Both the position numbers and the translations under genes were made by a program. Under the pieces are notes generated by a model. The model saw only the letters and a program-made list of their open reading frames with translations. It made no database searches and was not told where the DNA came from. This document shows positions 1 through 10,300 of a DNA stretch of 64,000 nucleotides, one piece after another (positions within the stretch are counted from its first letter, which is position 1; each line of letters opens with the position of its first letter). This DNA comes from Novosphingobium silvae (GTDB taxonomy: Bacteria > Pseudomonadota > Alphaproteobacteria > Sphingomonadales > Sphingomonadaceae). The stretch lies in the NCBI RefSeq assembly GCF_009856825.1, contig NZ_WVTD01000008.1, positions 1 to 64,000 on the forward strand, in the 5' to 3' direction.

Positions 1-299
1 TATCTCGAGGAGCACGTTGCCCGTCATGTCAGCAACCGCAGAAGCCAGTAAAACCGGTGCGTTCCGCTGCGGTGAACGGCCCTCTAAAGCTACCCCTCGA
101 TTCGGTCAACACCCTTTTTCAAAAAACCATCACACTCCAAAAACGCAGCCAAACCGGGCTCCTCCAAGTGGTGGCCATGTCCGAACGCTTTCTTTACCCT
201 GCGCCTCTAGAGCCGCACACAAGCGCGGCGTAGCGGCGACGACGTTCTGATGGTTCGGACCGCGCCTTGGAAAGTGCGGCACAGCAAGTGGGAAGATTC
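1..299. other. Left-edge intergenic stretch with possible gene start
   Basis: No complete gene is recognised here. On the minus strand an ATG at position 27 opens a reading frame that leaves the window after nine codons (MTGNVLLEI), so a divergently transcribed gene may begin here, but its ribosome binding site is weak. The middle (about 100-150) is AT-richer than its surroundings, with runs of T and A (cctttttcaaaaaacc), as expected of a divergent promoter region upstream of the glycosyltransferase gene at 300. Confidence 0.3.
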
Positions 300-1295
300 A
301 TGCCGGCACCGGCGATCAGCGTCGCGATGAGCGTTTATAATGGCGAGAGGTTTCTTGCAGCTGCCATCGAGAGCGTTCTGGCGCAGGATTTCGCCGATTT
401 CGAGTTCCTCATCATCGACGATGGCTCCGCCGACGCATCTGCGAAGATCATCGGGGAGTTCGCCAGGAAGGATCCCCGCATCCGCGCGACCTTGCGCGAG
501 AACCGCGGGCTGGTCGCCAGCCTTAACGAGATGATCGATCATGCGCGCGCGCCTTTCATCGCGCGCATGGACGCGGACGACATCTGCCGTCCCGACCGCT
601 TTTCCAAGCAGATGCGCTTCCTGTCCGAACATCCCGACTACGGAGTGGTCGGAACATGGACCGAGGACATCGATGCCTATGGCCGGCCTTACCATTTCAT
701 CGGCAGGGAGCACCCCGAGACACACGACGCCTTCCTGGCTGCCATCGAGAACGCCTGGCCGCTCCTTTGCCATCCGGCAGCGATGTTCCGTCGTGACATC
801 GTGCGGAAAGTCGGCGGCTACCATGCGGCTTTCCGGCACTGCGAGGATTACGACCTCTGGCTGCGCCTGGCGAGCGTGACCCGCCTGTGCAGCATTCCCG
901 AGCGGCTTCTCCTTTACCGCCACTACGACAATCAGGTTTCCAGCCGCCATGCGACCGAGCAGCAGATCGGCGCGGCGATCTCGTACCTCGCCTATCGTGA
1001 ACGCCAGGCCGGAAGGCCGGATCCGACCGAGGCGCTCGACCGGTTGCCCGCCATCGACGAACTGGACGCCTTGTTCGGGCGGGAAGGCGTATCTCGCTGG
1101 GTACGGGCCCGGGTCGCGCCGACCCTGCTGTATTCCCGCAGCAGCCTGCGTGACGCGGGCTTCGATCTCCTCACCCGATACCTGCATGAAGGTGGAGACC
1201 GGAAGGGGATGTGGCGCGTCGTTGCCCGCCTTGTGCGTTTTGGCGAGCCTGCACGCGCGCTGAGGCTCGGCGCCACGCTCCTGCGCACAACCTGA
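300..1295 (+). CDS. Family 2 glycosyltransferase
   Basis: Predicted cytoplasmic GT-A glycosyltransferase of about 331 residues that transfers a sugar from a nucleotide-sugar donor. The N-terminus has the family 2 opening (SVAMSVYNGERFL), the DDGSADAS nucleotide-binding motif near residue 40 and the metal-binding MDADD (DxD) motif near residue 88. I chose the ATG at 300, preceded by GGGAAG, over a TTG at 267 that would add 11 residues of unlikely sequence. The flippase gene follows after 6 nt, which points to surface polysaccharide or exopolysaccharide assembly. The acceptor and sugar cannot be deduced. Confidence 0.9.
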   Translation: MPAPAISVAMSVYNGERFLAAAIESVLAQDFADFEFLIIDDGSADASAKIIGEFARKDPRIRATLRENRGLVASLNEMIDHARAPFIARMDADDICRPDRFSKQMRFLSEHPDYGVVGTWTEDIDAYGRPYHFIGREHPETHDAFLAAIENAWPLLCHPAAMFRRDIVRKVGGYHAAFRHCEDYDLWLRLASVTRLCSIPERLLLYRHYDNQVSSRHATEQQIGAAISYLAYRERQAGRPDPTEALDRLPAIDELDALFGREGVSRWVRARVAPTLLYSRSSLRDAGFDLLTRYLHEGGDRKGMWRVVARLVRFGEPARALRLGATLLRTT

Positions 1296-1301
1296 ACGAC
1301 G

Positions 1302-2813
1302 ATGAACACTGCGCAGGAGAGCAAGCCGGAAGCTCGGGAAACCGGCAGCGTGAAGTCGGCCGCCTTGTGGGCCGCCTCGAGCCAGTACTCGCTCTTCACG
1401 CTGCAATTCGCGACCTCCGTCATCATTTCGCGGTTCTTTCTTCGACCCGCAGAAATCGGTCTTTTCTCGGTGGCCCTTGCAGCGGCGATGGTGCTTTCCA
1501 TCATTCAGGATTTCGGTCTTCAACGGTACATAGGGCGCCATCCGACCGGTGACGAGGCCATGGTCCGCTCCGCCACCACGATCGCGGTTGTTTTTGCATT
1601 GGCCCTGGCCGTCCTGATCTATGCGTTGGCGCGGCCTCTCGCAGCGCTCTATTCGGAACCGGGCATCGAGCCGATCCTGCAATTGATCGCAGCTTCTTAC
1701 ATCTTCGTGCCATGGAGCATCGTGCCGCTGGCGCTCCTGTCCCGCCGCCTGGACTTTCGCCGCAGCTTCGTCGTCAACCTGGGCGGTGCGCTCGCCAACA
1801 GCGCAGTCGCGCTGACACTCGCATGGATGGGCTGGTCATCGCTTGCGCTGGCCTGGGGCATGGTGGCGCAGGCAGTCACGCGAGCCATCCTTGCGCAGAT
1901 CGCCAACCCGGCGTTCCCCGGAAGAGGCGCCAGCTGGACGGAGATCCGCGCGATGCTGAAGTTCAGCGCAGGCACCACGCCCATCTACCTGTCGGGCGGC
2001 ATCGGGGTGCGCACACCCGACATGATCGTCGGAGGGCTGCAAGGGATGACGGCCGCCGGCCTGTTCAGCCGGGGCGCCGCCCTGGCCGCGCAACTCCATA
2101 CGCTGATCGTCGGCGCAGTGAGCGCGATCTACTACCCGGCCTTCGCCCGTCTGCGCGCCGAGGGGAAGGAGCTTGGCCCCTATTACGAGCGTGTCGTTGC
2201 CGCCCACGGCGCCATCGTGTGGCCTGCCATGGCGCTTCTGGCCGTCCTCAGCGAACCCGTGATCCTTCTCCTTTATGGACCGGGCTGGAGCGAAGCGGCG
2301 CCCTTGCTGGCCTTCGTCGCGGCGGCAGAGTGCTTCTTCGTGGCGCTTCCGCTCCACATCGACTTGCCGATCCTCTTCGGACGCCTGCGTCAACTGCTGC
2401 TGTTCAACATCGCCGACACCCTCCTGTCGGTGGCGACGCTTGCCGGTGGTGCCGCCATGGGAGTGGAGGCCGCAGCCGCATCGCGCCTGGTCTACGGGGC
2501 GGCATGGTTCTGCCTCTATGCCGCGTGGTTGCAGAAGCTGATCGGCTTCCGCTGGAAGGCTGCCTTGCGCATCTATGCGGCGAGTGGAGCTGTGACCCTG
2601 GCGACGATCCTGCCCGCCCTGCTCGCGGTGGGCATGTGGCGCGAGCCGGGGACCCTTGGCTTCGACGGCCTTGTGGCGGCCGCAGCAGCATCGGGTTCTG
2701 CATGGGTCGCTGCGATCTGGCTCCTGCGCCACCCCGCACGCACGGACCTGGCCGACATGGCCGGACATGCCTGCGCGCCGCTTCTTGTGCGTTTCCGCTC
2801 GCGGCGAACCTGA
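1302..2813 (+). CDS. Wzx-type polysaccharide flippase (MOP superfamily)
   Basis: A 503-residue protein dominated by about 12-14 hydrophobic helices, matching lipopolysaccharide or exopolysaccharide flippases that move lipid-linked sugar repeat units across the inner membrane. The pattern of an N-terminal helix pair followed by a short polar loop with F-x-R-P-A-E-I-G resembles the polysaccharide biosynthesis protein family. It starts 6 nt after the glycosyltransferase stop, so the two are probably co-transcribed. No polymerase or further glycosyltransferase lies downstream; the rest of the locus may lie left of the window. The exact substrate is unknown. Confidence 0.85.
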   Translation: MNTAQESKPEARETGSVKSAALWAASSQYSLFTLQFATSVIISRFFLRPAEIGLFSVALAAAMVLSIIQDFGLQRYIGRHPTGDEAMVRSATTIAVVFALALAVLIYALARPLAALYSEPGIEPILQLIAASYIFVPWSIVPLALLSRRLDFRRSFVVNLGGALANSAVALTLAWMGWSSLALAWGMVAQAVTRAILAQIANPAFPGRGASWTEIRAMLKFSAGTTPIYLSGGIGVRTPDMIVGGLQGMTAAGLFSRGAALAAQLHTLIVGAVSAIYYPAFARLRAEGKELGPYYERVVAAHGAIVWPAMALLAVLSEPVILLLYGPGWSEAAPLLAFVAAAECFFVALPLHIDLPILFGRLRQLLLFNIADTLLSVATLAGGAAMGVEAAAASRLVYGAAWFCLYAAWLQKLIGFRWKAALRIYAASGAVTLATILPALLAVGMWREPGTLGFDGLVAAAAASGSAWVAAIWLLRHPARTDLADMAGHACAPLLVRFRSRRT

Positions 2814-2904
2814 GGCAAGTGCGCGCGCTGGCTTGCCGCGCGACATCCTGATAGTCTCTCCTCCATATAAACAGGCGCGGGCGTGAACTCGCGTGGAGGA
2901 TGCT

Positions 2905-3834
2905 ATGGCTGGAATGGGCCTGGCCTTGGCGATGCTGGTTGCCGATCCCTCGATCCTCGGCGCTAAGCCGGCTCTCGTCCCTGCCAGTGAAGAGGCGCCC
3001 GCCGAGACCGTGGTGGAAGGGTGGAGCGACGCGCACGCGCGCATGACCGTGAACGTCCTCGTTCAGGGCGCGGGCCCTTACCGGTTCCTCGTCGATACCG
3101 GGTCGCAACGCACGGTGGTTTCCACGAGGCTGGCGCAGGTGCTGGGGCTCCAGGCTGGGCCACAGGCGCGCGTGGTGGGAATCGCCGCTACGCACCGGGT
3201 GGCGACCGCCCACGTCGAGACGATCGCCGTGGGCTCGCGTTCGTTCCATGACCTCACCGTGCCACTGCTGGAAGGCGAGAACATCGGTGCCGACGGCATA
3301 CTGGGCACCGACAGCCTCCAGCACGAGCGCGTCTTGCTCGATTTCACTCACAACGCCATCCACCTTGGGGACGCGCGGGCGGGTGGCGAACGGCGCGGCT
3401 TCGAGATCGTGGTGCGGGCTAGGCGCAAGTCCGGGCGGCTGATCCTGACCGATGCCAAGATCGACGGCGTGCATGTGGACGTCGTGATCGATACCGGCGC
3501 AAGCGGCAGCGTCGGCAATCCTGCCCTCCAGCGGGCACTCGCCGGGCGGAAGCGGCTGCCGGCGATGCTGAAGGGCTCGCTCTCGAGCGTGACCGGGCAT
3601 GACCTCCCGGTCGAGATCGGAATTGCGAGCAAGCTGGAACTTGCCGGCATCTCCGTGTCCAACGTCATCATAGCCTATGCCGATGCTCCGGCCTTCGGCG
3701 AACTCAAGCTCGCCAAGCGCCCGGCGATCTTTCTGGGCATGCGCGAACTGCGCGTGTTCAAGCGCGTGGCGATCGATTTTTCGACCAGGAAGGTCTTGCT
3801 CGACATTGGCGATCCGGCCGGGAACAGGCGCTAA
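2905..3834 (+). CDS. Retropepsin-like aspartic protease with two DTG motifs
   Basis: Probably a secreted or membrane-associated aspartic peptidase of 309 residues. Both halves of a pepsin-like active site occur in one chain: FLVDTGSQ at residues 62-69 and VIDTGASGS at about 194-202. Each is followed by a hydrophobic-hydrophobic-G element. A short hydrophobic N-terminus (MAGMGLALAMLVA) may be a signal sequence. The ATG at 2905 has a well-placed GGAGGA; a GTG at 2893 lies too close to that element. The gene follows the flippase by 91 nt and is probably transcribed independently. The substrate is unknown. Confidence 0.8.
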   Translation: MAGMGLALAMLVADPSILGAKPALVPASEEAPAETVVEGWSDAHARMTVNVLVQGAGPYRFLVDTGSQRTVVSTRLAQVLGLQAGPQARVVGIAATHRVATAHVETIAVGSRSFHDLTVPLLEGENIGADGILGTDSLQHERVLLDFTHNAIHLGDARAGGERRGFEIVVRARRKSGRLILTDAKIDGVHVDVVIDTGASGSVGNPALQRALAGRKRLPAMLKGSLSSVTGHDLPVEIGIASKLELAGISVSNVIIAYADAPAFGELKLAKRPAIFLGMRELRVFKRVAIDFSTRKVLLDIGDPAGNRR

Positions 3835-3951
3835 CAAGAGCGGGCTTCGAGCATACGCCTGATCGATAGCGGCGTGCACCGCCTCCCAAACACGCCGCGC
3901 TACACGCCGTTTCCGGATTGTTTCGCAACGGTCCGTCCCTAAATAGCGGCG

Positions 3952-5772
3952 ATGCCTCCCGACACTGCAGCTCTCGATTCTCAAGCCCGCCACGATGGCT
4001 GGCGCACCCTGCTGCGCTTCATGCCATATCTGTGGCCTCGTGAGGATCGAGGCCTGCGGTGGCGTATCGTCTGGGCCTGCGTGTTCATCCTGCTGTCCAC
4101 GGCCACGCAGCTTGTCCTGCCCTACCTGATGAAGTGGGCCGTCGACCTTATGGGGACGACAGGGCCCAAGCTGCTCCAGCTCGCGATGCTGACGGTCCTC
4201 GGATACGCGGCCGCCCGGCTCGGACAGACGGTGTTCGACAATATCCGCAACATCGTGTTCGAACGCGTTGGGCAGGACGCCACCCGGGCGCTTGCGGAGA
4301 ACGTCTTCGGCCAGCTCCACCGCCTGTCGCTCCGCTTCCACCTGGCACGGCGCACCGGTGAAGTCACCAAGACCATCGAGCGCGGCACGAAGAGCATCGA
4401 TACGATGCTCTACTTCATGCTCTTCAACATCGCGCCCACCGTGCTCCAGCTGGTGGTGGTCGCGGTCATCTTCTACTTCAACTTCGGTCCCGGCCTCGTG
4501 ATCGCGACTGCTGTGGCCGTCGCTGCCTACATCTGGGTGACGCGGACGATCACCGAGTGGCGCACCAAGCTGCGGGAGCACATGAACCGCCTCGACGGGC
4601 AGGCGCTGTCCCGCGCTGTGGACTCGCTGCTGAACTACGAGACGGTGAAGTACTTCTCGGCCGAGCAGCGGGAGGAAGCGCGCTACGCCCAGGCCACCCG
4701 AGCCTACGCGGCCGCCGCAGTGAAGAGCGAGAACTCGCTTGGTCTCCTCAACATCGCGCAGGGGATCGTCGTCGGGCTGCTGATGGCGGGCGCACTCGCA
4801 TGGACTGTCTGGGGCTGGTACAGGGGCGAGTACTCGGCGGGCCAGCTGGTCTTTGTGCAAACCTACCTGACCCAGCTGTTCCGCCCGCTCGACATGCTCG
4901 GCATGGTCTATCGCACCATCCGGCAAGGGCTCATCGACATGGCCGAAATGTTTCGCCTGCTCGACACCGAGGTGGAGGTGCCGGACGTTCCCTGCGCGCC
5001 GGCACTCGTCATCCGCAAGCCCTCGATCGTGTTCGACGATGTCGTGTTCGGATACGAGCCCGACCGCACGATCCTGCATGGCCTCTCGTTCGAAGTCCCT
5101 GCCGGCGAGGCTTTTGCCGTGGTCGGCCCCTCGGGCGCCGGAAAATCAACGTTGGCGCGGCTGCTGTTCCGGTTCTACGACCCCCAGTCCGGCCGCATCC
5201 TGATCGACGGGCAGGACATCAGCCAGGTCACGCAGGCTTCGCTCCGCGCGTCGATCGGCATCGTTCCGCAGGACTCGGTGCTGTTCAACGACACCATCGG
5301 CTACAACATCGGCTATGGCCGTGATGGCGCGACACGCGAGGAGATCGAGGCTGCCGCGCGCGGGGCGTCGCTCAACAGCCTTGTCGCCCGGCTACCCAAG
5401 GGTTTCGACACGGAGGTCGGCGAACGGGGCCTGAAACTTTCCGGAGGCGAGAAGCAGCGCGTCGCCATTGCGCGGACACTCGTAAAGAACCCGCCGATCC
5501 TCGTGCTCGATGAAGCGACGAGCGCGCTCGATACGCGTACCGAACAGGACATCCTCGCCACGCTGCACCGGGTGGCAGAGCACCGGACCTCGCTCTCGAT
5601 CGCGCATCGCCTCTCCACCATCGCGGATGCCAACCGGATACTCGTGATCAGCGAGGGCCGCCTGGTCGAAAGCGGCACGCACGCGCAACTGCTGCGCCGC
5701 GATGGTCTCTATGCCGAGATGTGGGCGCGCCAGGCTGCGGAAGCCGATGCCTTGAACGAGGCCGCAGAGTAA
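3952..5772 (+). CDS. Atm1-like ABC transporter, permease fused to ATPase
   Basis: Half-size ABC exporter of 606 residues, expected to dimerise in the inner membrane. Residues about 30-330 form a six-helix exporter-type transmembrane domain. The C-terminal ATPase has Walker A (GPSGAGKST), signature LSGGEKQR and Walker B (ILVLDEATSALD). The long N-terminus and the NYETVKYFSAEQRE segment match the Atm1/HMT1 group, which exports glutathione-linked sulfur or metal species. The gene stands alone: the next transcription unit starts with a cobalamin riboswitch. Alternative: a lipid or peptide exporter of the same fold. Confidence 0.85.
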   Translation: MPPDTAALDSQARHDGWRTLLRFMPYLWPREDRGLRWRIVWACVFILLSTATQLVLPYLMKWAVDLMGTTGPKLLQLAMLTVLGYAAARLGQTVFDNIRNIVFERVGQDATRALAENVFGQLHRLSLRFHLARRTGEVTKTIERGTKSIDTMLYFMLFNIAPTVLQLVVVAVIFYFNFGPGLVIATAVAVAAYIWVTRTITEWRTKLREHMNRLDGQALSRAVDSLLNYETVKYFSAEQREEARYAQATRAYAAAAVKSENSLGLLNIAQGIVVGLLMAGALAWTVWGWYRGEYSAGQLVFVQTYLTQLFRPLDMLGMVYRTIRQGLIDMAEMFRLLDTEVEVPDVPCAPALVIRKPSIVFDDVVFGYEPDRTILHGLSFEVPAGEAFAVVGPSGAGKSTLARLLFRFYDPQSGRILIDGQDISQVTQASLRASIGIVPQDSVLFNDTIGYNIGYGRDGATREEIEAAARGASLNSLVARLPKGFDTEVGERGLKLSGGEKQRVAIARTLVKNPPILVLDEATSALDTRTEQDILATLHRVAEHRTSLSIAHRLSTIADANRILVISEGRLVESGTHAQLLRRDGLYAEMWARQAAEADALNEAAE

Positions 5773-5887
5773 TCTTGCGATCCGTGCGGCGTTGACCCAC
5801 CCAAAAACAATCTTCCGATTGGCAGCCGTTCCGAAAGGCCCTATTGCCACCCTCGACGAGCGCTCAGGCACTCGTTCATAGATCGCG

Positions 5888-6096
5888 TCGGTGCCTCGAA
5901 AGAGGCTTAAAACGGGAAGGCGGTGCGGGAGTTCTCCTCCCAAGTCCGCAGCTGTCCCTGCAACTGTAAGCGGCGAGCGCGATGCAGAAGGCTTTTTCGT
6001 AAGCGGAAAGCCAGCCACTGGGCCGAACGCATGCACATGCGTTGCCTGGGAAGGTCTGCATCAAGCCCTGACCCGCGAGCCAGGAGACCTGCCGGC
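5888..6096 (+). promoter_or_regulatory. Cobalamin (B12) riboswitch
   Basis: A class-defining set of conserved elements is visible in order: GGTGCC with AAAGAGGC and TTAAAACGGGAA (5890-5918), GTCCGCAGCTGTCCCTGCA followed by CTGTAAGCGG (5944-5973), AGCCACTG (about 6010), GGGAAGGT (about 6050), and the B12 box GAGCCAGGAGACCTGCC (6077-6093). It sits upstream of cobW on the same strand, about 200 nt before the cobW start, so adenosylcobalamin or a related corrinoid probably represses the cobW-cobN-cobO-bluB operon. Confidence 0.95.
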
Positions 6097-6166
6097 GTTC
6101 TGGTCGCTCTTGCCTTGGTCCAGGGGATGGCCCGGGTACGGTACTCCGTCTGAGCGACGACATGCC

Positions 6167-6184
6167 ATGCGGCCGGGGCCGCAT
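6167..6184 (+). promoter_or_regulatory. Perfect hairpin downstream of the B12 riboswitch
   Basis: An 8-bp perfect stem (ATGCGGCC, two-base loop, GGCCGCAT) lies between the riboswitch and cobW. No U-run follows, so it is not a clear intrinsic terminator. It may be part of the expression platform, or a pause or processing site. The assignment is by position only. Confidence 0.35.
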
Positions 6185-6297
6185 CGGTGTTCGTGCCGGG
6201 CGTCCTTGCGCCTGTCCGACGCGGACGCCGGGCCGTCGATCACGAGATCGAGGGTATGCCCCGCCGCGCGAAGTCGACGGCGCGAGGGAGATTACCT

Positions 6298-7347
6298 TTG
6301 AGCAAAGTGCCCACGACCGTCATCACCGGCTTCCTCGGAGCCGGAAAGACGACGCTCATCCGCCACCTGTTGCAGAACGCGCACGGCCGCCGCCTCGCCC
6401 TGATCATCAACGAGTTCGGCGATGTCGGGGTCGATGGCGAGCTGGTGAAGGGCTGCAACGAGGACTCCTGTCCAGAGGACGACATCGTCGAGCTGGCCAA
6501 CGGGTGCATCTGCTGCACCGTCGCCGACGACTTCCTGCCCACCATGATGAAGCTGCTCGACCGGCCCAACCCGCCCGAGCACATCATCATCGAGACCTCT
6601 GGCCTGGCGCTGCCCAAGCCGCTGGTGAAGGCCTTCCAGTGGCCGGACATCCGAACCCGCGCCACGGTGGACGGCGTGGTGGCGCTGATCGATGCGGACG
6701 CGGTGGCGGCGGGACGGTTCGCGACGGACGAGGCCGCGCTTGCCGCAGCGCGCGCCGCGGATCCCATGCTCGACCACGAAAGCCCGCTCGAGGAACTCTT
6801 CGAGGAGCAGCTTGGCTGCGCCGACATGGTCGTCCTCAACAAGACCGACCTCGTCGAGGCGGGCGAGGTCGAGCGGGTGGAGCGTATCGTCGCTTCCGAG
6901 ACGCGCCCGGGCGTGAAGATCATCCGCGCCAACCACGGCGCGGTCGATATCGCCGCCCTGCTCGGCATCGTCGCTGCCGCCGAGGATGACCTCGATTCGC
7001 GCAAGTCCCACATAGACGGCCTCGACGAGGACCACGATCACGACGATTTCGAAAGCTTCGTCGCGGCGGGCGGCGAAGTGACGGACCTCGACGCGCTGCT
7101 AGAGCGCCTCGGCGCGCTGATCACCCAGCACGACGTGCTGCGGATCAAAGGCATGGTGGCAGTGGCCGGAAAGCCCGGCCGCCTTGTCGTTCAAGCGGTA
7201 GGTCCACGCATCCAGCACTTCTACGACCGCGCCTGGGCCCCTTCCGAAGAGCGCCGGACCCAGCTCGTGGTGATCGGCCAGAAGGGCCTTGACCGGCAAG
7301 CGATCAAGAGCGGGCTGGCACTGGTCCTTGGCGCCAGCGCCGCCTGA
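6298..7347 (+). CDS. cobW: CobW-family GTPase, cobalt chaperone of aerobic B12 synthesis
   Basis: A 349-residue G3E GTPase thought to supply cobalt to the CobNST chelatase. Visible motifs are Walker A GFLGAGKT near the N-terminus, the metal-binding NGCICCTV (CxCC), the guanine-specificity motif NKTD, and an Asp/His-rich stretch (DEDHDHDD) that may bind metal. I chose the TTG at 6298 because GAGGGAG precedes it with good spacing and the protein then begins MSKVPTTVITGFLG. An upstream in-frame start would add unrelated Arg-rich residues from the leader. The stop shares its A with the cobN start (TGATG), indicating translational coupling. Confidence 0.95.
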   Translation: MSKVPTTVITGFLGAGKTTLIRHLLQNAHGRRLALIINEFGDVGVDGELVKGCNEDSCPEDDIVELANGCICCTVADDFLPTMMKLLDRPNPPEHIIIETSGLALPKPLVKAFQWPDIRTRATVDGVVALIDADAVAAGRFATDEAALAAARAADPMLDHESPLEELFEEQLGCADMVVLNKTDLVEAGEVERVERIVASETRPGVKIIRANHGAVDIAALLGIVAAAEDDLDSRKSHIDGLDEDHDHDDFESFVAAGGEVTDLDALLERLGALITQHDVLRIKGMVAVAGKPGRLVVQAVGPRIQHFYDRAWAPSEERRTQLVVIGQKGLDRQAIKSGLALVLGASAA

Positions 7348-10300
7348 TGCACCTGCTTTCCGCCACCCCAGGCTCGATCTCCAACGGCGAGGAGGCGATC
7401 GACCTCGATCAGGCGCCGGGCGACATCGTGATCCTGACGGTGGCGGACAGCGAACTCGCGTGCTTCGCAGCCGCGGCGGCGCAGCTTGACGATGGAGGGC
7501 CTTCCGTCCGCCTCGCCAACCTGCTGCAGCTGAAGCACCCCTATTCTATCGACCTTTACGTGGAGAAGGTGATCGCGCACGCGAGGTTCGTTTGTGTGAT
7601 CCTGCTGGGCGGCAAGAGCTACTGGCCCTACGGCATCGACGAGATCGCCGGTCTGGCGCAGCGGCGCGGCATCGCTTTCGCCGCCATAGCCGAGGGACGC
7701 GACGCCGATCCGGCGCTCAACCGCGCCTGCACCTTGCCGCCGAGCGACGTCCAGCGCCTGCGCGACTACATCCGGCAGGGCGGCACCGCAAACGCGCTGT
7801 CCTTCCTGCGCACCGCAGCCCGCCTGATCGGTGAGGATTGCGGCCCGCTAGACGATCCGGTGCCAGTGGCGGATGCCGGGCTGTACCTGCCGGGCGTCGA
7901 TCGCCCCATGCTGTCGGACCTGCGCTCACGCTGGAAGCCTGGGGCGCCGGTCGCGCTCCTCGTCTTCTACCGCGCCTTGATGATCGCGGGCACACTGGAC
8001 GCGGTGGACGCCCTGCTTTCGGGGCTGGAGGCGCAGGGGCTCAACACCGCCGCTGTCCACGTCCGCTCCCTCAGGGAGCCATTCGCCATCGACTGGCTGG
8101 GCGGCCTGATGGGCGAGATCGGACCCGACGTGATCGTCAACGCCACCAGCTTCGCGGCCTCTTCCTCGGGCGAACCCCGCACCCCGGGAGTGCTGGAACG
8201 TGCCGACTGCCCGATCCTGCAGGTCGCCTTCGCCGGGGTCGAGGAAGACGACTGGAGAGCGGCCGCACGAGGGCTGGGGCCGCGCGATCTGGCGATGAAC
8301 GTGGCGCTTCCCGAGGTGGACGGGCGTCTGTTCACCCGAGCCGTCGCGTTCAAGGCCGCCGAGCGGTTCGACGAAGTGACCCAATGCGGCATCGTGGTTC
8401 CCCGCGTCGCGCCGGACCGGGTCTCCTTCGTGTCCCGCCTCGCCGCCAACTGGGCACGCCTGCGCCGCACATCCCCTTGCGACCGGCGCGTGGCGCTCGT
8501 CCTGGCGAATTACCCCAACCGCGATGGACGGATCGGCAACGGGGTGGGACTGGACACGCCCGCCAGTGCGGCCTCCATCCTCCAAAGCCTGCGAGCCGCC
8601 GGCTATGACACGGGCGAAGCACCGGAAGATGGTGCGGGCCTCATGGCCCTGATGACCGGCAGCGTCACCAACGACCTTTCATCACTCGCCCGCGAAGGCG
8701 GCGTGGCCCTGCCGCTTGCCGACTACGACACGTTCCTCAGCAAGGTTCCCGAGCAGGCACGCCGGATGGTCCTGGATCGTTGGGGGCTGCCGCAGGAGGA
8801 TCCTTTCGTGCGGGACGGCGCCTTCCGTCTGCCCGTCCACCGCTTCGGCAACGTCGCTGTCGCGGTGCAGCCCGCGCGAGGGTACAACATCGATCCGAAG
8901 GAAACGTACCACGACCCTGCGCTGCCGCCGCCCCACGCCTATCTGGCTTTCCACGCCTGGCTCGAAGGGCAGTTCGGCGCCCAGGCGATCGTCCATGTGG
9001 GCAAGCACGGCAATCTTGAATGGTTGCCCGGCAAGGCGGTGTCGCTGTCTTCCGATTGCTTCCCGGAAATCTGCGCCGGGCCGGTTCCGCAACTCTACCC
9101 CTTCATCGTGAACGATCCGGGCGAGGGAACGCAGGCGAAGCGGCGTATCGGCGCGGTGGTGGTCGATCACCTGACGCCGCCCCTCACCCGTGCCGAGAGC
9201 TACGGCCCGCTCAAGCAGCTCGAGGCGCTCGTGGACGAATACTACCTCGCAGCGGGAATGGACCCGCGCCGCCTTGAGAGATTGCGCCGCGACATCCTCG
9301 ACCTCGCCCGCAGCCATGGGCTCGACAAGGATGCGGGTGCGAGCGGCGATGGAGACGATGCGCTGTCGGCCATCGACAACTACCTGTGCGAGCTGAAGGA
9401 ACTGCAGATCCGCGACGGGCTGCACATCTTTGGCCACTCTCCGGAAAACCGGCTCAGGCGGGACCTGCTGGTGGCGCTGGCACGGACCCCTCGCGGGCAC
9501 GACCGGGACGGGCAGGCCTCGCTCCTGAGAGCCATGGCGGACGACCTCTCGCTCGGCTTCGACCCCCTCGATTGCCGCATGGGCGACCGGTGGGAGGGCC
9601 CGCGCCCCGACGCCCTCGCGGCGGTGTCCGCCGATCCGTGGCGCACGCTGGGCGATACCGTGGAGCGCCTGGAACTGCTCGCGGCGCAGATGGTGGAGAC
9701 CTCGGCCACTCCCGCGCGAGGAGAGCCGGTGGGCCCACGCACGGCCGCCGTACTGGCTGACATAACGGATGATCTCGCGCCGCGAGTGGACCGCTGCGGC
9801 GCGAGCGAGGCTGCCGCCCTCCTCGCCGGGCTTGCCGGCCGCTTCGTTGCGCCCGGGCCTTCGGGAGCCCCCACGCGCGGGCGTCCCGACGTGCTGCCGA
9901 CGGGACGCAACTTCTTCTCGGTCGACACCCGCGCCGTGCCCACCGCCGTTGCATGGGACCTTGGCCAGCGTTCCGCCCAGCTTCTCGTCGAAGATTACCT
10001 GCAGCGCGAAGGCGAGTACCCGCGTGCCATGGCGCTCTCCGCGTGGGGCACTGCCAACATGCGCACCGGGGGAGACGATATCGCGCAGGCCCTTGCCCTG
10101 ATGGGCGTCAGGCCGCGCTGGGAGTGGAGTTCGGGCCGCGTGACCGGCTTCGAGATCATGACCGTGGCCGAACTCGGCCGGCCCCGGGTCGATGTCACTC
10201 TTCGCGTCTCGGGGTTCTTCCGCGATGCCTTCCCCGAGCAGATGGACCTGATCGACAGCGCGGCGCGGGCCGTCATGGCGCTGGACGAACCGCCGGGCGA

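Noticed and set aside
2404..5079. Very long minus-strand open frame opposite the protease and ABC genes
   Set aside because: It is antisense to genes with clear motifs, and its protein is His/Arg/Asp-rich with no known domain. High GC content creates such long frames.
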